A stretch of DNA of 64,000 nt from JBKECO01 sp047974745. Its GTDB lineage: Bacteria; Bacillota; Clostridia; Lachnospirales; Lachnospiraceae. The notes beneath the pieces are model-generated. The model saw only the letters and a program-made list of their open reading frames with translations. It was not told the DNA's origin and did not search any database. Made by a program: the position numbers and the translations under genes. The stretch lies in contig JBKECO010000003.1 in NCBI GenBank assembly GCA_047974745.1, positions 62,001 through 126,000 on the forward strand, in the 5' to 3' direction. How positions within the stretch are numbered: the first letter of the stretch is position 1; every line of letters starts with the position of its first letter. Shown piece after piece: positions 28,182-37,280 of this stretch.

Positions 28182-28928
28182 ATGTTTACAGATGCCATAC
28201 ATATAGGTGATAAAGTCGATATCAATGTGATTCCAAAAGGTAATACAGTGAATAAAACACCTTCTGTCCAAAAAGTGTATAAAAGCAAGGTGATTGACAA
28301 AAGACAGAATGGGATTTTAGAAATGTTGATGCCGATGGAAAAAGAAAAGATGGTTCTGCTCCCACTGGGGGGCGAGTTCGAATTTGTTTTCTATGTGGAC
28401 AATAATCTTTACAAAAGTTTTGGACACGTTTCGGAACGTTATAAAAAGAACAATTTATACGTTATTTATGTTCGACTGGATACGCCGTTGGTAAAATACC
28501 AGAGACGAGAATTTTACCGTTACCCCTGTCTCATCGACATCAGATATCTGACAGTAAAAACTGAAAATATAATGAAAATAGATGCAGAAAAACTTTTTCA
28601 CGAGGCATCTGAAAATAACCCTGATACAGTTAATTCAGCAACAATAGTAGATCTTAGCGGTGGTGGTGCAAGAATTGTCGGTGATGAAAAATTAGAGGTC
28701 TATAACAATTATATGCTGCTTGAACTGACTCTGAAATTTGAAGATAGCAGCAAAACATTTATTATAATTGGAAATATTCTGAGCTCTATAAGGATTCCGG
28801 ATCAACAAAGTAAATTTGACCATAGGATCATGTTTTATCTGCAGGAGAATGCGGTCAGAGAAGATATTATTCGTTATATATTCAATGAAGAACGTAAAAA
28901 CCGAAATCAAAAAGGACAAAACGAATGA
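28182..28928 (+). CDS. PilZ-domain flagellar brake protein (YcgR-like)
   Basis: This 248-residue protein has a YcgR N-terminal-like domain (about 8-100) and a PilZ domain. The PilZ c-di-GMP motifs are intact: RREFYR (108-113) for RxxxR and DLSGGGA (157-163) for D/NxSxxG. YcgR-type proteins bind c-di-GMP and slow the motor by touching the stator or C ring. Its place inside the fla/che operon, between flhG and cheB, supports a motor role. This implies c-di-GMP signalling in the organism, though no cyclase gene is in the window. It overlaps cheB by four bases (ATGA). Confidence 0.92.
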   Translation: MFTDAIHIGDKVDINVIPKGNTVNKTPSVQKVYKSKVIDKRQNGILEMLMPMEKEKMVLLPLGGEFEFVFYVDNNLYKSFGHVSERYKKNNLYVIYVRLDTPLVKYQRREFYRYPCLIDIRYLTVKTENIMKIDAEKLFHEASENNPDTVNSATIVDLSGGGARIVGDEKLEVYNNYMLLELTLKFEDSSKTFIIIGNILSSIRIPDQQSKFDHRIMFYLQENAVREDIIRYIFNEERKNRNQKGQNE

Positions 28929-29989
28929 AAAAAAGTATTTTGCTTGTTGATGATTCAGCTCTGATGCGAAGAGCTATCAGTGACATCATAAACACTGATC
29001 CGGCATTTGAAGTCAAAGATGTATGTAGGGACGGACTAAGTGCCTACGAAAAACTAATAAAAAAGCAGTATGACGGAGTTGTGCTGGATGTAAATATGCC
29101 TATTATGAATGGATTAGAACTGCTGGAGAGATTACAGCTAGAACACATACAGGCAACGGTAATCATGGTCAGCACAGCAACTACAAAGGATGCAGATGTG
29201 ACGATTAGGGCAATGGAACTTGGCGCTGTGGATTTTGTTACAAAACCAATGAATATCATTGAGGCAAAGGGTCTTGCCTTCCGAAAAAGCCTGTTAGATG
29301 TGCTAAATGCTGTATTTTCAACAAAGCAGCTTATTTCCGAAAAAGCTTTCACTGTGATCCCGAGAAGAGTCAAGACCAGAACAGTTTCAAAGAGTTTTCC
29401 TAAGAATGGAGTAAAGCTTGTCGCACTGGCATGTTCAACGGGAGGTCCTAAGGCACTTGCTGAGATGATTCCCATGCTGCCGGGAAATTTAAATGCACCT
29501 ATCGTGCTGGTTCAGCATATGCCGGCAGGTTTTACAAAGTCTATGGCTGACCGGTTAGATGAAAAAAGTAAGATCAGAGTAAAAGAAGCAGAAGATGGTG
29601 AAGTTCTCCAGAATGGCTGTGTATATGTGGCACCTGGAGGAAAGCATCTTGAAATAATAAAAAATGTGAATGGACAACACAAAGTGCAATTGAATTCATT
29701 GCCACCGATCGGCGGGCTCAGACCCTGTGCAAATATTACCTATGATTCTTTGTGTACAACAGATTATCATGAAATCGTATGTGTAATTCTTACCGGTATG
29801 GGAGCTGATGGGACAAATGGAATCCTTACGCTAGAAAGGAAGAAACCAGTATATGTCATTGCTCAGGATGCACAGTCCTGTGTCGTATATGGAATGCCAA
29901 AAGCAATCTATGAAGCAGGTGTAGTCGATGAAGTCGTATCAATTTCAAATGTAGCCAAAGCAATAACAACAAGAGTGGGGGTAGAGTAA
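28925..29989 (+). CDS. cheB: Chemotaxis protein-glutamate methylesterase CheB
   Basis: CheB removes methyl groups from chemoreceptors and deamidates glutamines. The receiver domain has DD at 9-10 and the phospho-site Asp55 in VVLDVNMPIMNG. The C-terminal methylesterase carries the triad Ser171 (ACSTGGP), His198 (LVQHMP) and Asp295 (GMGADG). The 354-residue length is normal. It overlaps both neighbours by a few bases. The partner methyltransferase CheR is not in this window. Confidence 0.97.
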   Translation: MKKSILLVDDSALMRRAISDIINTDPAFEVKDVCRDGLSAYEKLIKKQYDGVVLDVNMPIMNGLELLERLQLEHIQATVIMVSTATTKDADVTIRAMELGAVDFVTKPMNIIEAKGLAFRKSLLDVLNAVFSTKQLISEKAFTVIPRRVKTRTVSKSFPKNGVKLVALACSTGGPKALAEMIPMLPGNLNAPIVLVQHMPAGFTKSMADRLDEKSKIRVKEAEDGEVLQNGCVYVAPGGKHLEIIKNVNGQHKVQLNSLPPIGGLRPCANITYDSLCTTDYHEIVCVILTGMGADGTNGILTLERKKPVYVIAQDAQSCVVYGMPKAIYEAGVVDEVVSISNVAKAITTRVGVE

Positions 29990-32070
29990 TGGACGTAAGC
30001 CAATATATGGATATTTTTATTGATGAGACAAAAGAACATTTACAGAATTTAAATGATTGCATCATGATTCTTGAAAAAGAACCAGAGAATAAAGATACGA
30101 TCAATGAAGTGTTTCGCTCCGCACATTCCTTAAAGGGTATGGCCGGAACAATGGGCTTTACACGCATGCAGCATTTGACACATGATATGGAAGATGTTTT
30201 CCAGGAGATCAGAAGTGAAAAGTTAAAAGTGAACTCTACAATGATAGATATTCTATTCGAGTGCCTTGATGCATTAGAGCATTACATGGAAACCATCATT
30301 GAGACCTCAGATGAGGGATCAGAGGATAATGATGCAATTATTCGCCAGCTGAACAACTTCCTGAAAGGGGAGGCGGATGTGACTTCTGATATCCTTGTGC
30401 AGGATACGGAATCAACAACAACTGACAGCAATGATGTGCCTGAAGCAACGATGCAAATGAATGTGAGATTCGATGAGCTGGAATTTACTGACTCGGAACG
30501 AGATGAAATCTTGAGTGCCTTTGAAACGGGACATAATGTATATGGGATTGTAGTGCAGATACAACAGGAATGCCTTTTAAAAGCGGCGCGAGCATTCTTA
30601 GTATTTAAGGCAGTGGAAGACTTTGGACATATTGTAGCATATCGACCAAGTTCACAGGATATCGAGGATGAAAATTTTGAATTTGAATTCACCTTTTTAC
30701 TTGCATCCGAAGCAGATCCGGAACCGATCATCAAAGCGGTAAGTTCTGTATCAGAAATTGAACATGTTCTGCTTGATAAACTTGAGGAAAGTATTCTTCC
30801 GGAAAAAGAAAAAGAGATCGTAGTCGAGACAAGGGAAGCTGACACAAAAGAAAAGCCGGAAAAAGAGAAAAAGACCACTACAAAAAAAGCAGCGGTCAAC
30901 AAACCGGTAACCAACAGAACAGTCCGGGTAGACATAGAAAAACTTGATGCATTAATGAATCAGGTCAGTGAATTGATCATAGCCAAAAACAGCCTGGTCT
31001 CAATAAGCGGATCGGATGATACAAGTATTGAAAGTCAGGGCTTTCATGAGCAGATCGAGTATCTGGAGCGAATCACAACAAATCTGCATGAATCCGTAAT
31101 GAAGGTCAGAATGGTTCCGATCGAAAGTGTCGTTAATAAGTTCCCAAGAATGATCAGAGATCTTTCCCGCTCACTCGGAAAGTCTATGGAGCTGTATATG
31201 TCAGGTGAGGATACGGAGCTCGATCGAACAGTAGTGGATCAGATCGGTGACCCCTTGCAGCATCTTTTGAGAAATTCAGCGGATCATGGATTGGAAAACC
31301 CGGAAATACGTAAGGAAAGAAAAAAACCGGAAATCGGTGCGATCTATCTGAATGCATTTCAGGAGGGCAATAACGTTATCATCGAAGTAAGCGATGATGG
31401 AAACGGAATTGATACTGAAAAAGTAAGAGAGAAAGCGATCGAACGTGGTGTTATCACACAGGAACAAGCAGAAAGCATGGGACAAAAAGAAATTATCCAG
31501 CTGTTATTCCTTCCCAGCTTTTCAATGGCAAAAACAATTACGGATATATCTGGCCGAGGTGTTGGACTTGATGTGGTACGGTCGAACATCGAAACACTGG
31601 GCGGCGATGTCGAAGTCAGCAGTACCTTAGGGGAAGGCAGTAAATTCACAGTAAGACTGCCGCTTACTCTTGCGATCATTCAGGCCCTTATGGTGGAAAT
31701 CAGTGATGAAAAGTATGCGATCGCACTTGGGTCGATCCAGAATATTGAAGATATCCCAGTCTCCGAAATCAAATATGTGCAGGCGAAAGAAGTCATCCAT
31801 CTAAGGGGACTTGTAATACCTCTTATTCGTATGGCAGACCTTCTCGATATTCCAAAGACGGAGGAAGAGCCAGAGAGCCTGACAGTTGTTATCGTAAAGA
31901 AGGGTGACCGATATGCAGGACTTGTTGTAGACAGACTCATGGGACAACAGGAAATTGTAATAAAATCACTTGGCAAATTCATCAATAACCAGAATAAAAT
32001 CATCAGTGGTGCCACGATTCTTGGAGATGGCGAAGTTGCTTTGATTCTCGATGTTAACGCTTTGATATAG
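29989..32070 (+). CDS. cheA: Chemotaxis histidine kinase CheA
   Basis: CheA is the receptor-coupled kinase that phosphorylates CheY and CheB. The 693-residue protein has the P1 HPt domain with His46 in FRSAHSLKGMAGTMGF, a P2-like region (about 140-265), and an acidic-basic linker. The P3 dimerisation domain begins RTVRVDIEKLDALMNQVSEL. The P4 ATPase has LLRNSADHGLENPE, DDGNGI and GRGVGLDVV, and the P5 CheW-like domain ends the protein. The ATG overlaps the cheB TAA by one base. Confidence 0.98.
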   Translation: MDVSQYMDIFIDETKEHLQNLNDCIMILEKEPENKDTINEVFRSAHSLKGMAGTMGFTRMQHLTHDMEDVFQEIRSEKLKVNSTMIDILFECLDALEHYMETIIETSDEGSEDNDAIIRQLNNFLKGEADVTSDILVQDTESTTTDSNDVPEATMQMNVRFDELEFTDSERDEILSAFETGHNVYGIVVQIQQECLLKAARAFLVFKAVEDFGHIVAYRPSSQDIEDENFEFEFTFLLASEADPEPIIKAVSSVSEIEHVLLDKLEESILPEKEKEIVVETREADTKEKPEKEKKTTTKKAAVNKPVTNRTVRVDIEKLDALMNQVSELIIAKNSLVSISGSDDTSIESQGFHEQIEYLERITTNLHESVMKVRMVPIESVVNKFPRMIRDLSRSLGKSMELYMSGEDTELDRTVVDQIGDPLQHLLRNSADHGLENPEIRKERKKPEIGAIYLNAFQEGNNVIIEVSDDGNGIDTEKVREKAIERGVITQEQAESMGQKEIIQLLFLPSFSMAKTITDISGRGVGLDVVRSNIETLGGDVEVSSTLGEGSKFTVRLPLTLAIIQALMVEISDEKYAIALGSIQNIEDIPVSEIKYVQAKEVIHLRGLVIPLIRMADLLDIPKTEEEPESLTVVIVKKGDRYAGLVVDRLMGQQEIVIKSLGKFINNQNKIISGATILGDGEVALILDVNALI

Positions 32071-32080
32071 GGGAGATGCT

Positions 32081-32533
32081 ATGGATTATACAAGAGACAA
32101 TCAGACAATAGAAAGCAAACAGTATATTGTAGTCAGAATAGGTAATGAACAGTATGGCATTGATATAGGATATGTGGACAACATTGTCAGAATGCAGAAG
32201 ATCACAAGAGTCCCAAAAGTGCAAACCTATTTTAAAGGAATCATCAATCTGCGCGGTGAAATTGTACCGGTCATGAGCATCAGACTTAAGATGGGTCTTG
32301 AAAATGACGAGATTACAAATGCTTCCAGAGTCATTATACTTAAAATCAACGATGTCGGAACAATCGGAATCGTTGTTGATGAAGTGTGGGAAGTGGTGGA
32401 ATTGAACGAAGATAATATAGAGACTTCCTATAGTGGTTCCAATCGGACATTTATACAGGGGATCGGAAAAAATGGGAATGATCTGATCTCTATTCTGGAC
32501 ATTTTTACAATTATTGGAGAACCAGAAAATTAA
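32081..32533 (+). CDS. cheW: Chemotaxis coupling protein CheW
   Basis: CheW links chemoreceptors to CheA. This 150-residue protein is a single CheW domain: YIVVRIGNEQYGIDIGYVDN at the start, then VQTYFKGIINLRGEIVPVMS and the acidic end region. It follows cheA by ten bases. Nothing unusual is seen. Confidence 0.97.
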   Translation: MDYTRDNQTIESKQYIVVRIGNEQYGIDIGYVDNIVRMQKITRVPKVQTYFKGIINLRGEIVPVMSIRLKMGLENDEITNASRVIILKINDVGTIGIVVDEVWEVVELNEDNIETSYSGSNRTFIQGIGKNGNDLISILDIFTIIGEPEN

Positions 32534-32551
32534 CAATTAAAAGGAGGAGCA

Positions 32552-33172
32552 ATGCAGGAATTAACACTCGAGGAATTAAATGACAGATATGTGGATGTAT
32601 TAAGGGAGATCGGCAATATTGGATCCGGTAATGCAACGACTGCAATTGCATCCATGATCGGAGTACGATTACATATGAGTGTTCCGACTGTCAAGCTTCT
32701 AGAAGCATCAAAGCTCGGTTCGGCGATTTGTCCGGAAGATGAAATTATAGTTGGTATTTTTTTAGAAGTGAACAAAGATATCAATGGCAGCATGATGTTC
32801 GTGCTGAAATTAGACTCAGCGAAATATCTGACCAATAGCCTGATGATGCGGGATAAACATCATGAAGTGCAATTTGATGAAATGGAACTCTCTGCACTTA
32901 AGGAAGTTGGAAATATAATTGCTGCATCCTATTTGAGTGCGATATCTCATTTGACCAATATGGTCATTGCACCTTCCGTGCCCTATCTGTCCATTGATAT
33001 GGCGGCTTCTATTTTGAGTGTTCCAGCGATAGAATTTGGACAGTATGGTGATCATGCACTTTTAATAGAAACACAGTTCGGAGGAGAGAATGAAATTCAG
33101 GGATATTTTATTCTGATGCCTGAGCAAAATTCTTATGTCAAGATCTTAACTGCACTTGGATTGACAATTTAA
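32552..33172 (+). CDS. cheC: CheY-P phosphatase CheC
   Basis: CheC dephosphorylates CheY and, in complex with CheD, tunes adaptation. Both active-site copies are present: LREIGNIGSGNATTAIASM and LKEVGNIIAASYLSAIS, each with the Glu and Asn needed. The 206-residue length is normal. cheD follows after ten bases, matching the known CheC-CheD pairing in Gram-positive chemotaxis. AAGGAGGAG precedes the ATG. Confidence 0.97.
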   Translation: MQELTLEELNDRYVDVLREIGNIGSGNATTAIASMIGVRLHMSVPTVKLLEASKLGSAICPEDEIIVGIFLEVNKDINGSMMFVLKLDSAKYLTNSLMMRDKHHEVQFDEMELSALKEVGNIIAASYLSAISHLTNMVIAPSVPYLSIDMAASILSVPAIEFGQYGDHALLIETQFGGENEIQGYFILMPEQNSYVKILTALGLTI

Positions 33173-33182
33173 GGAGATATTT

Positions 33183-33671
33183 ATGGGTAAGGATATGATC
33201 AGAGTCGGCATGGCGGATCTTAATATCTGCGATTCACCAAATATCATAACGACTTTGGGATTGGGATCATGTATTGGTCTGACCTTGTATGATCCGGGCG
33301 CCAAGATTGGCGGAATGGTGCACTATATGCTTCCGGACAGCACAAAAATGCGTAATGCATCGAACATTGCTAAATTTGCAGATACTGGAATTGAAGAACT
33401 GATTCGCAGAATGACGGACAGAGGTGCAGGCAGAAAAAGACTAGTTGCAAAAATAGCAGGTGGAGCGAAGATGTTTGAGGTGAGCAGAACCTCAAGTATT
33501 GGTAATATTGGCGAGAGAAATATGCTGGCTGCAAAGCAGATACTTCAGGAGACAAGTATTCCCCTGATTGCAGAAGATACAGGATTAAATTATGGACGAA
33601 CGATCGAACTGGATTGTGAAACGGGCATGTTATTAATTAAATCTGTAGGGAAGCCTGTAAAATATATTTGA
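33183..33671 (+). CDS. cheD: Chemoreceptor glutamine deamidase CheD
   Basis: CheD deamidates receptor glutamines and activates CheC. The catalytic Cys30 is in LGLGSCIGLTLYD and the catalytic His47 in GGMVHYMLPD. VAKIAGGAKMF and NIGERNMLAAKQIL are also family texts. The 162-residue length is usual. It lies directly after cheC. Confidence 0.97.
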   Translation: MGKDMIRVGMADLNICDSPNIITTLGLGSCIGLTLYDPGAKIGGMVHYMLPDSTKMRNASNIAKFADTGIEELIRRMTDRGAGRKRLVAKIAGGAKMFEVSRTSSIGNIGERNMLAAKQILQETSIPLIAEDTGLNYGRTIELDCETGMLLIKSVGKPVKYI

Positions 33672-33695
33672 TTACAGCGAACCGGGAAGGACGAT

Positions 33696-33932
33696 ATGAA
33701 AAAAATGAATACGAAGCCGATTCCAGGGATACTTGCTCTTTTAGCAGGTGGAGTCGTTTGTGTTGCAGCTTCTATACAGCGATATGATGTAAACCGATTC
33801 ACAATACGCTTTATCATTGTTTGCATAGCTTTTTTCTTCCTGGGAATTGTAATAAAGCAGATATTGGACCAGGTCATAAATAAAAAAGGTACAAAAGCAG
33901 CAGCAGATGATAGACAGGATGTCGAACTATAG
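33696..33932 (+). CDS. Small membrane protein of unknown function in the flagellar operon
   Basis: This 78-residue protein is well placed between cheD and sigD, with GGAAGG seven bases before the ATG. It has two predicted membrane helices, about 10-25 (PGILALLAGGVVCVAASI) and 37-57 (FIIVCIAFFFLGIVI). The short loop between them is polar, and a charged tail ends in DDRQDVEL. I do not recognise the family. Its steady presence in the operon suggests a motility-linked role, but nothing in the sequence shows which. Confidence 0.75.
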   Translation: MKKMNTKPIPGILALLAGGVVCVAASIQRYDVNRFTIRFIIVCIAFFFLGIVIKQILDQVINKKGTKAAADDRQDVEL

Positions 33933-33955
33933 CATTTGTCGGAATGGAGCTTTTT

Positions 33956-34717
33956 ATGAAAGTAATTGACAAGGAAAAATTGTGGAGTGCATATCAGAAA
34001 AATACGACTCGTGAAATTCGCGAACAGTTGATCACAGAATATGTTCCGCTTGTTAAAATAGTAGCAGGTCGACTGAGCATGCATTTGGGCAATCATGTCG
34101 AATATGATGATCTTGTTGGTTATGGTGTATTTGGACTGATTGATGCGATCGATAAATTCGATCCGACAAAAGAGGTGAAATTCGAGACCTATGCAAGCCT
34201 GCGTATTCGTGGAGCAATTCTGGATCAGATCCGGAAAATGGACTGGATACCAAGAACGGTCAGACAAAAACAAAAAAAGCTTGATGAGGCAGAGAAACAA
34301 ATCGAACTCAAGCTTCATCGTGCTGCAACAGATGATGAAATTGCAGAGGAACTTGGTGTGTCAACAGATGAATTGGCGGTCTGGCAGTCTCAGGTCAGTG
34401 TCACAAGTCTGATTTCACTAAATGAATTTATGGAACAAGGCCAGGATCCTGAAATGGATGCAAGACATAACTCTAACTTTATCCAGCCTGAGGAGCACAT
34501 CGCGCAGGAGGAACTAAAGACGATCCTTACTGAGTCACTCAGCGGACTGACGGAAAAAGAGAAGATCGTGATCGAGCTTTATTACTACGAAGAACTGACA
34601 TTAAAAGAAATCAGCAAAATTTTAGAAGTTACAGAATCTAGAGTATCGCAGCTGCATACAAAAGCATTGCAAAAAATGAAACTTAAAATGGGCAGATACA
34701 TGGGCATCCTAGAGTAG
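33956..34717 (+). CDS. sigD: Flagellar/motility RNA polymerase sigma factor SigD (FliA/WhiG type)
   Basis: SigD directs late flagellar, chemotaxis and autolysin genes. I start at ATG 33956, six bases after TGGAG; an ATG four codons earlier has no site. The 253-residue protein has region 2 with DDLVGYGVFGLIDAIDKFDP and FETYASLRIRGAILDQIRKM. Region 3 carries AATDDEIAEELGVSTDEL. Region 4 ends in LTLKEISKILEVTESRVSQL. It lies near the operon end as in B. subtilis, where this position lowers its expression and contributes to on/off motility. Confidence 0.97.
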   Translation: MKVIDKEKLWSAYQKNTTREIREQLITEYVPLVKIVAGRLSMHLGNHVEYDDLVGYGVFGLIDAIDKFDPTKEVKFETYASLRIRGAILDQIRKMDWIPRTVRQKQKKLDEAEKQIELKLHRAATDDEIAEELGVSTDELAVWQSQVSVTSLISLNEFMEQGQDPEMDARHNSNFIQPEEHIAQEELKTILTESLSGLTEKEKIVIELYYYEELTLKEISKILEVTESRVSQLHTKALQKMKLKMGRYMGILE

Positions 34718-34731
34718 CTTTCGGGGGAAAA

Positions 34732-36333
34732 ATGGAACAAAGGAACGGGTATTTTCAATTAATTGTACAAGATACAACAACATTAGTACGTGTATTTGCA
34801 CCAAGTGAAGGCGGGAAACTGGTAAAAGCATATGAGATCATCAACTATTTGGACAGTATGCATGTGACTGGGTTTTCAGCACAAAAAATAAATGATGCAT
34901 TAAAAATCACGCAGGATTTGATTGAAATCGATCTGGAGACCGTATTGAGTTATTCCATCGCAGAATCAATGAGCATGACGGTATCAGCGGATAAAATGTT
35001 TGCATGGTGCAGATTTATGCCGCCATCATCGAATGGAAATTCATTATCCGAATCTGATATTCGAGCAGTTCTTACACAAAACAAAGTGATTTTTGGGATT
35101 GATGAGGAAAAGATCGCTGAAATACTGGCTGGACATATCTATATGACAGATTATCTGATTGCAAAGGGAACGCCTCCTGTCCGTGGAAAGAATGCCAATA
35201 TAAAATACCTATTTGAAACATCCTTTGATCTTCGGCCAAAACATAACGAAGACGGGAGCGTCAACTATCATGAGCTCAATACGATACATAAAGTGGAAAA
35301 GGGAGAGCTGATAGCTCAGTTAGAAAAAGAAGTTCCCGGTGTAGCAGGTAGTACCGTGACCGGGGAGGTAAAAAAAACAGCAGATATCAAACGACTTCGC
35401 CTGTCACCTGCAGCAAATACAATACTTTCAGAGGATGAAACACAATTATTTTCAGATGTGACAGGTCATGTATCTCTGGTAGATGGCAAGGTCTTTGTGT
35501 CGGGGGTCTATGAAGTCCCGGCAGATGTAGATCACTCCACAGGAAATATTGATTATCCGGGAAATATACATATCAAAGGGAATGTAAAAAGTGGTTTTAA
35601 TGTGAAGGCCGATGGTGACATCATTGTGGAAGGTGTTGTGGAGGGTGCATTTTTGACCGCTGGAGGACAGATCATAGTAAAACGAGGCATTCATGGAATG
35701 AGCAAAGGCGTTCTGAAGGCGGAAGGAAATATTATCATCAAATTCATTGAAGCTGCTGTAGTTCAGTCAGGGGGCTATATTGAAACAGAATCCATTATTC
35801 AGAGTCAGGTGGATGCTGGGACAGATATTAGAGTGACAGCAAGAAAGGGATGTATTGTCGGTGGAAGTATTCGGTGCGGACATTGCATCACAGCAAAATT
35901 TATTGGTTCAGAGCTTGGAAGTGCCACCAGGATCAATGTGGGAGCTAATCCAGAGGTGATGAAGTTATTTGTTCAAATAAGTTCGGAGCGAAAGGAAATC
36001 GCTAAGGGAATCGAATCGATCAAGCCGATCGTAACAACATATCTGCAAAAAATGAATTCAGGCATCCGGCTCGATGCTGCGCAGCTCAATTATATGAAAA
36101 AACTGATTGCTGAATTAAAGTATCTTCAGGAGAAAGAGGAAGAGAAAAAAACAGTATTTGAGGAACTTGCGGTACGAATTCGGCAGGGAGGACATGCAAA
36201 AGTCATCGTTGAGAACACGATTTATAGTGGGGTGGATATTCTGATTGCAGAGCAAAGGTATCATGTCATTGAGCCGAGAAATTATTGCCAGTTCTTACTT
36301 TCAGAGGGCAGTATAGTTATTAGAAATTTGTAG
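34732..36333 (+). CDS. FapA-like DUF342 protein
   Basis: This 533-residue protein has the FapA/DUF342 layout: an N-terminal domain, a central beta-helix with glycine-rich repeats, and a C-terminal coiled coil. The beta-helix is near residues 230-400 and includes GNIHIKGNVKSGFNVKADGD and VKRGIHGMSKGVLKAEG. The coiled coil near 405-480 includes KKLIAELKYLQEKEEEKK. Members often sit in flagellar or signal-transduction loci; FapA in Vibrio affects polar placement, but the biochemical role is not settled. It follows sigD by 14 bases. I infer a role in flagellar assembly or localisation. Confidence 0.85.
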   Translation: MEQRNGYFQLIVQDTTTLVRVFAPSEGGKLVKAYEIINYLDSMHVTGFSAQKINDALKITQDLIEIDLETVLSYSIAESMSMTVSADKMFAWCRFMPPSSNGNSLSESDIRAVLTQNKVIFGIDEEKIAEILAGHIYMTDYLIAKGTPPVRGKNANIKYLFETSFDLRPKHNEDGSVNYHELNTIHKVEKGELIAQLEKEVPGVAGSTVTGEVKKTADIKRLRLSPAANTILSEDETQLFSDVTGHVSLVDGKVFVSGVYEVPADVDHSTGNIDYPGNIHIKGNVKSGFNVKADGDIIVEGVVEGAFLTAGGQIIVKRGIHGMSKGVLKAEGNIIIKFIEAAVVQSGGYIETESIIQSQVDAGTDIRVTARKGCIVGGSIRCGHCITAKFIGSELGSATRINVGANPEVMKLFVQISSERKEIAKGIESIKPIVTTYLQKMNSGIRLDAAQLNYMKKLIAELKYLQEKEEEKKTVFEELAVRIRQGGHAKVIVENTIYSGVDILIAEQRYHVIEPRNYCQFLLSEGSIVIRNL

Positions 36334-36362
36334 AATCAGCGTTTTAGCACGGAGGTGAAGGA

Positions 36363-36686
36363 ATGGGTTTCAATCCAGTGGAACTAAATGGTGTGATACA
36401 AAGATCACAGGATGTAGGTCTGATCAAACACAAAGAAGACAGTAAACCTTTTCTTGATCAACTCAATATTCAGGCTCATGAAAAAAAAGAGCAGGAAAAG
36501 CAGCTGTCGCGGATCAAAGGAACAGAAGAGACCAGAAAAGAAGGTTTTCGATATGATGCCAAGGAAAAGGGAAGTGGATCGAATGAAGAGTATCATTCCA
36601 AAGAGAAACGGAGAAAGAAAAAGGCAGACCAGGATGACACTGTAATTGTGAAAACAGAAGGTGGTCACTTTGATATAAAAATTTAA
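36363..36686 (+). CDS. Small charged protein of unknown function in the flagellar operon
   Basis: This 107-residue protein is about half Lys, Glu, Asp, Arg and Gln and is probably mostly disordered. The N-terminus NPVELNGVIQRSQDV and the C-terminus KTEGGHFDIKI look like the ordered, conserved-looking ends. CACGGAGGTGAAGGA precedes the ATG, so the gene is real. It lies between the FapA-like gene and the SwrB-like gene. No known domain is apparent to me. The short fixed motifs at both ends would fit an adaptor or chaperone, which is only a guess. Confidence 0.7.
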   Translation: MGFNPVELNGVIQRSQDVGLIKHKEDSKPFLDQLNIQAHEKKEQEKQLSRIKGTEETRKEGFRYDAKEKGSGSNEEYHSKEKRRKKKADQDDTVIVKTEGGHFDIKI

Positions 36687-36695
36687 GGAGATATT

Positions 36696-37280
36696 ATGTC
36701 CGGTGCGGAATTAATACTACTAATAATCGGTGCAATTTTTCTTTTGATTGGATTTTTGATTCCAGACAGACAAACACAGGAATCATTTACTGAGAAATCA
36801 GTATCCGTGAAAGAAGACCAGTATACAGAACTGCTTGAAAAAGCAGAAATGGAACTTGAAGAAAAGATGATGCGAGCAATTGAGCCATCCATTAACAAAA
36901 TGATGCTGGATCTTGAATCCTTTTCAAATCAGAAAATGAAGGCGATCAGTAATCAGGCAGATGAAGCAAATAGTTCTGTATCAAAGGTTCACGATGAACT
37001 GATGTTTCTTTACAGCATCCTGACAGACAGACAAAAGGATGCAGATGAAAGCACTTTTCTCATCGATCATGCCAGCCATATGTTGGCTGATGCAGAGTTA
37101 TCAACAAGGAAAGATTCGCCTCGACATTTTGAAATAAATACTTCGGAGGGAAATAACCGCAAAATTCTGGATCTGTTTCAAGAGGGGTATGGTGTGCTGG
37201 ATATCGCAAAACAGCTCGAACTGGGAGTGGGAGAAGTGTCTCTGGTCATTGGATTATATAAAGGGGAAAGCAGCCATTGA
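36696..37280 (+). CDS. SwrB/DUF6115-like membrane-anchored protein
   Basis: This 194-residue protein has one N-terminal membrane helix (about 3-22, AELILLIIGAIFLLIGFLI), a long cytoplasmic coiled coil (about 35-120), and a small C-terminal helix-turn-helix-like segment. The last reads ILDLFQEGYGVLDIAKQLEL and then GVGEVSLVIGLYK. Layout and operon position, last before rpsB apart from one gene, match B. subtilis SwrB, which promotes basal-body maturation. Sequence identity appears low, so orthology is an inference. AAGGAGA precedes the ATG. Confidence 0.72.
   Translation: MSGAELILLIIGAIFLLIGFLIPDRQTQESFTEKSVSVKEDQYTELLEKAEMELEEKMMRAIEPSINKMMLDLESFSNQKMKAISNQADEANSSVSKVHDELMFLYSILTDRQKDADESTFLIDHASHMLADAELSTRKDSPRHFEINTSEGNNRKILDLFQEGYGVLDIAKQLELGVGEVSLVIGLYKGESSH

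Noticed and set aside
30282..30935. A 217-residue minus-strand frame within cheA
   Set aside because: It is composed mostly of Ser, Val and Thr, the reverse of the acidic cheA linker, and lacks a start signal.
33590..34318. A 242-residue minus-strand frame across cheD, the small membrane gene and sigD
   Set aside because: It covers three real genes on the + strand and has no family resemblance or ribosome site.
35580..35615. A sigma-D promoter inside the fapA-like gene (TAAA ... GCCGATGG)
   Set aside because: The spacing is 19 bases rather than about 15 and the -10 is imperfect. No convincing sigma-D promoter was found in the window.
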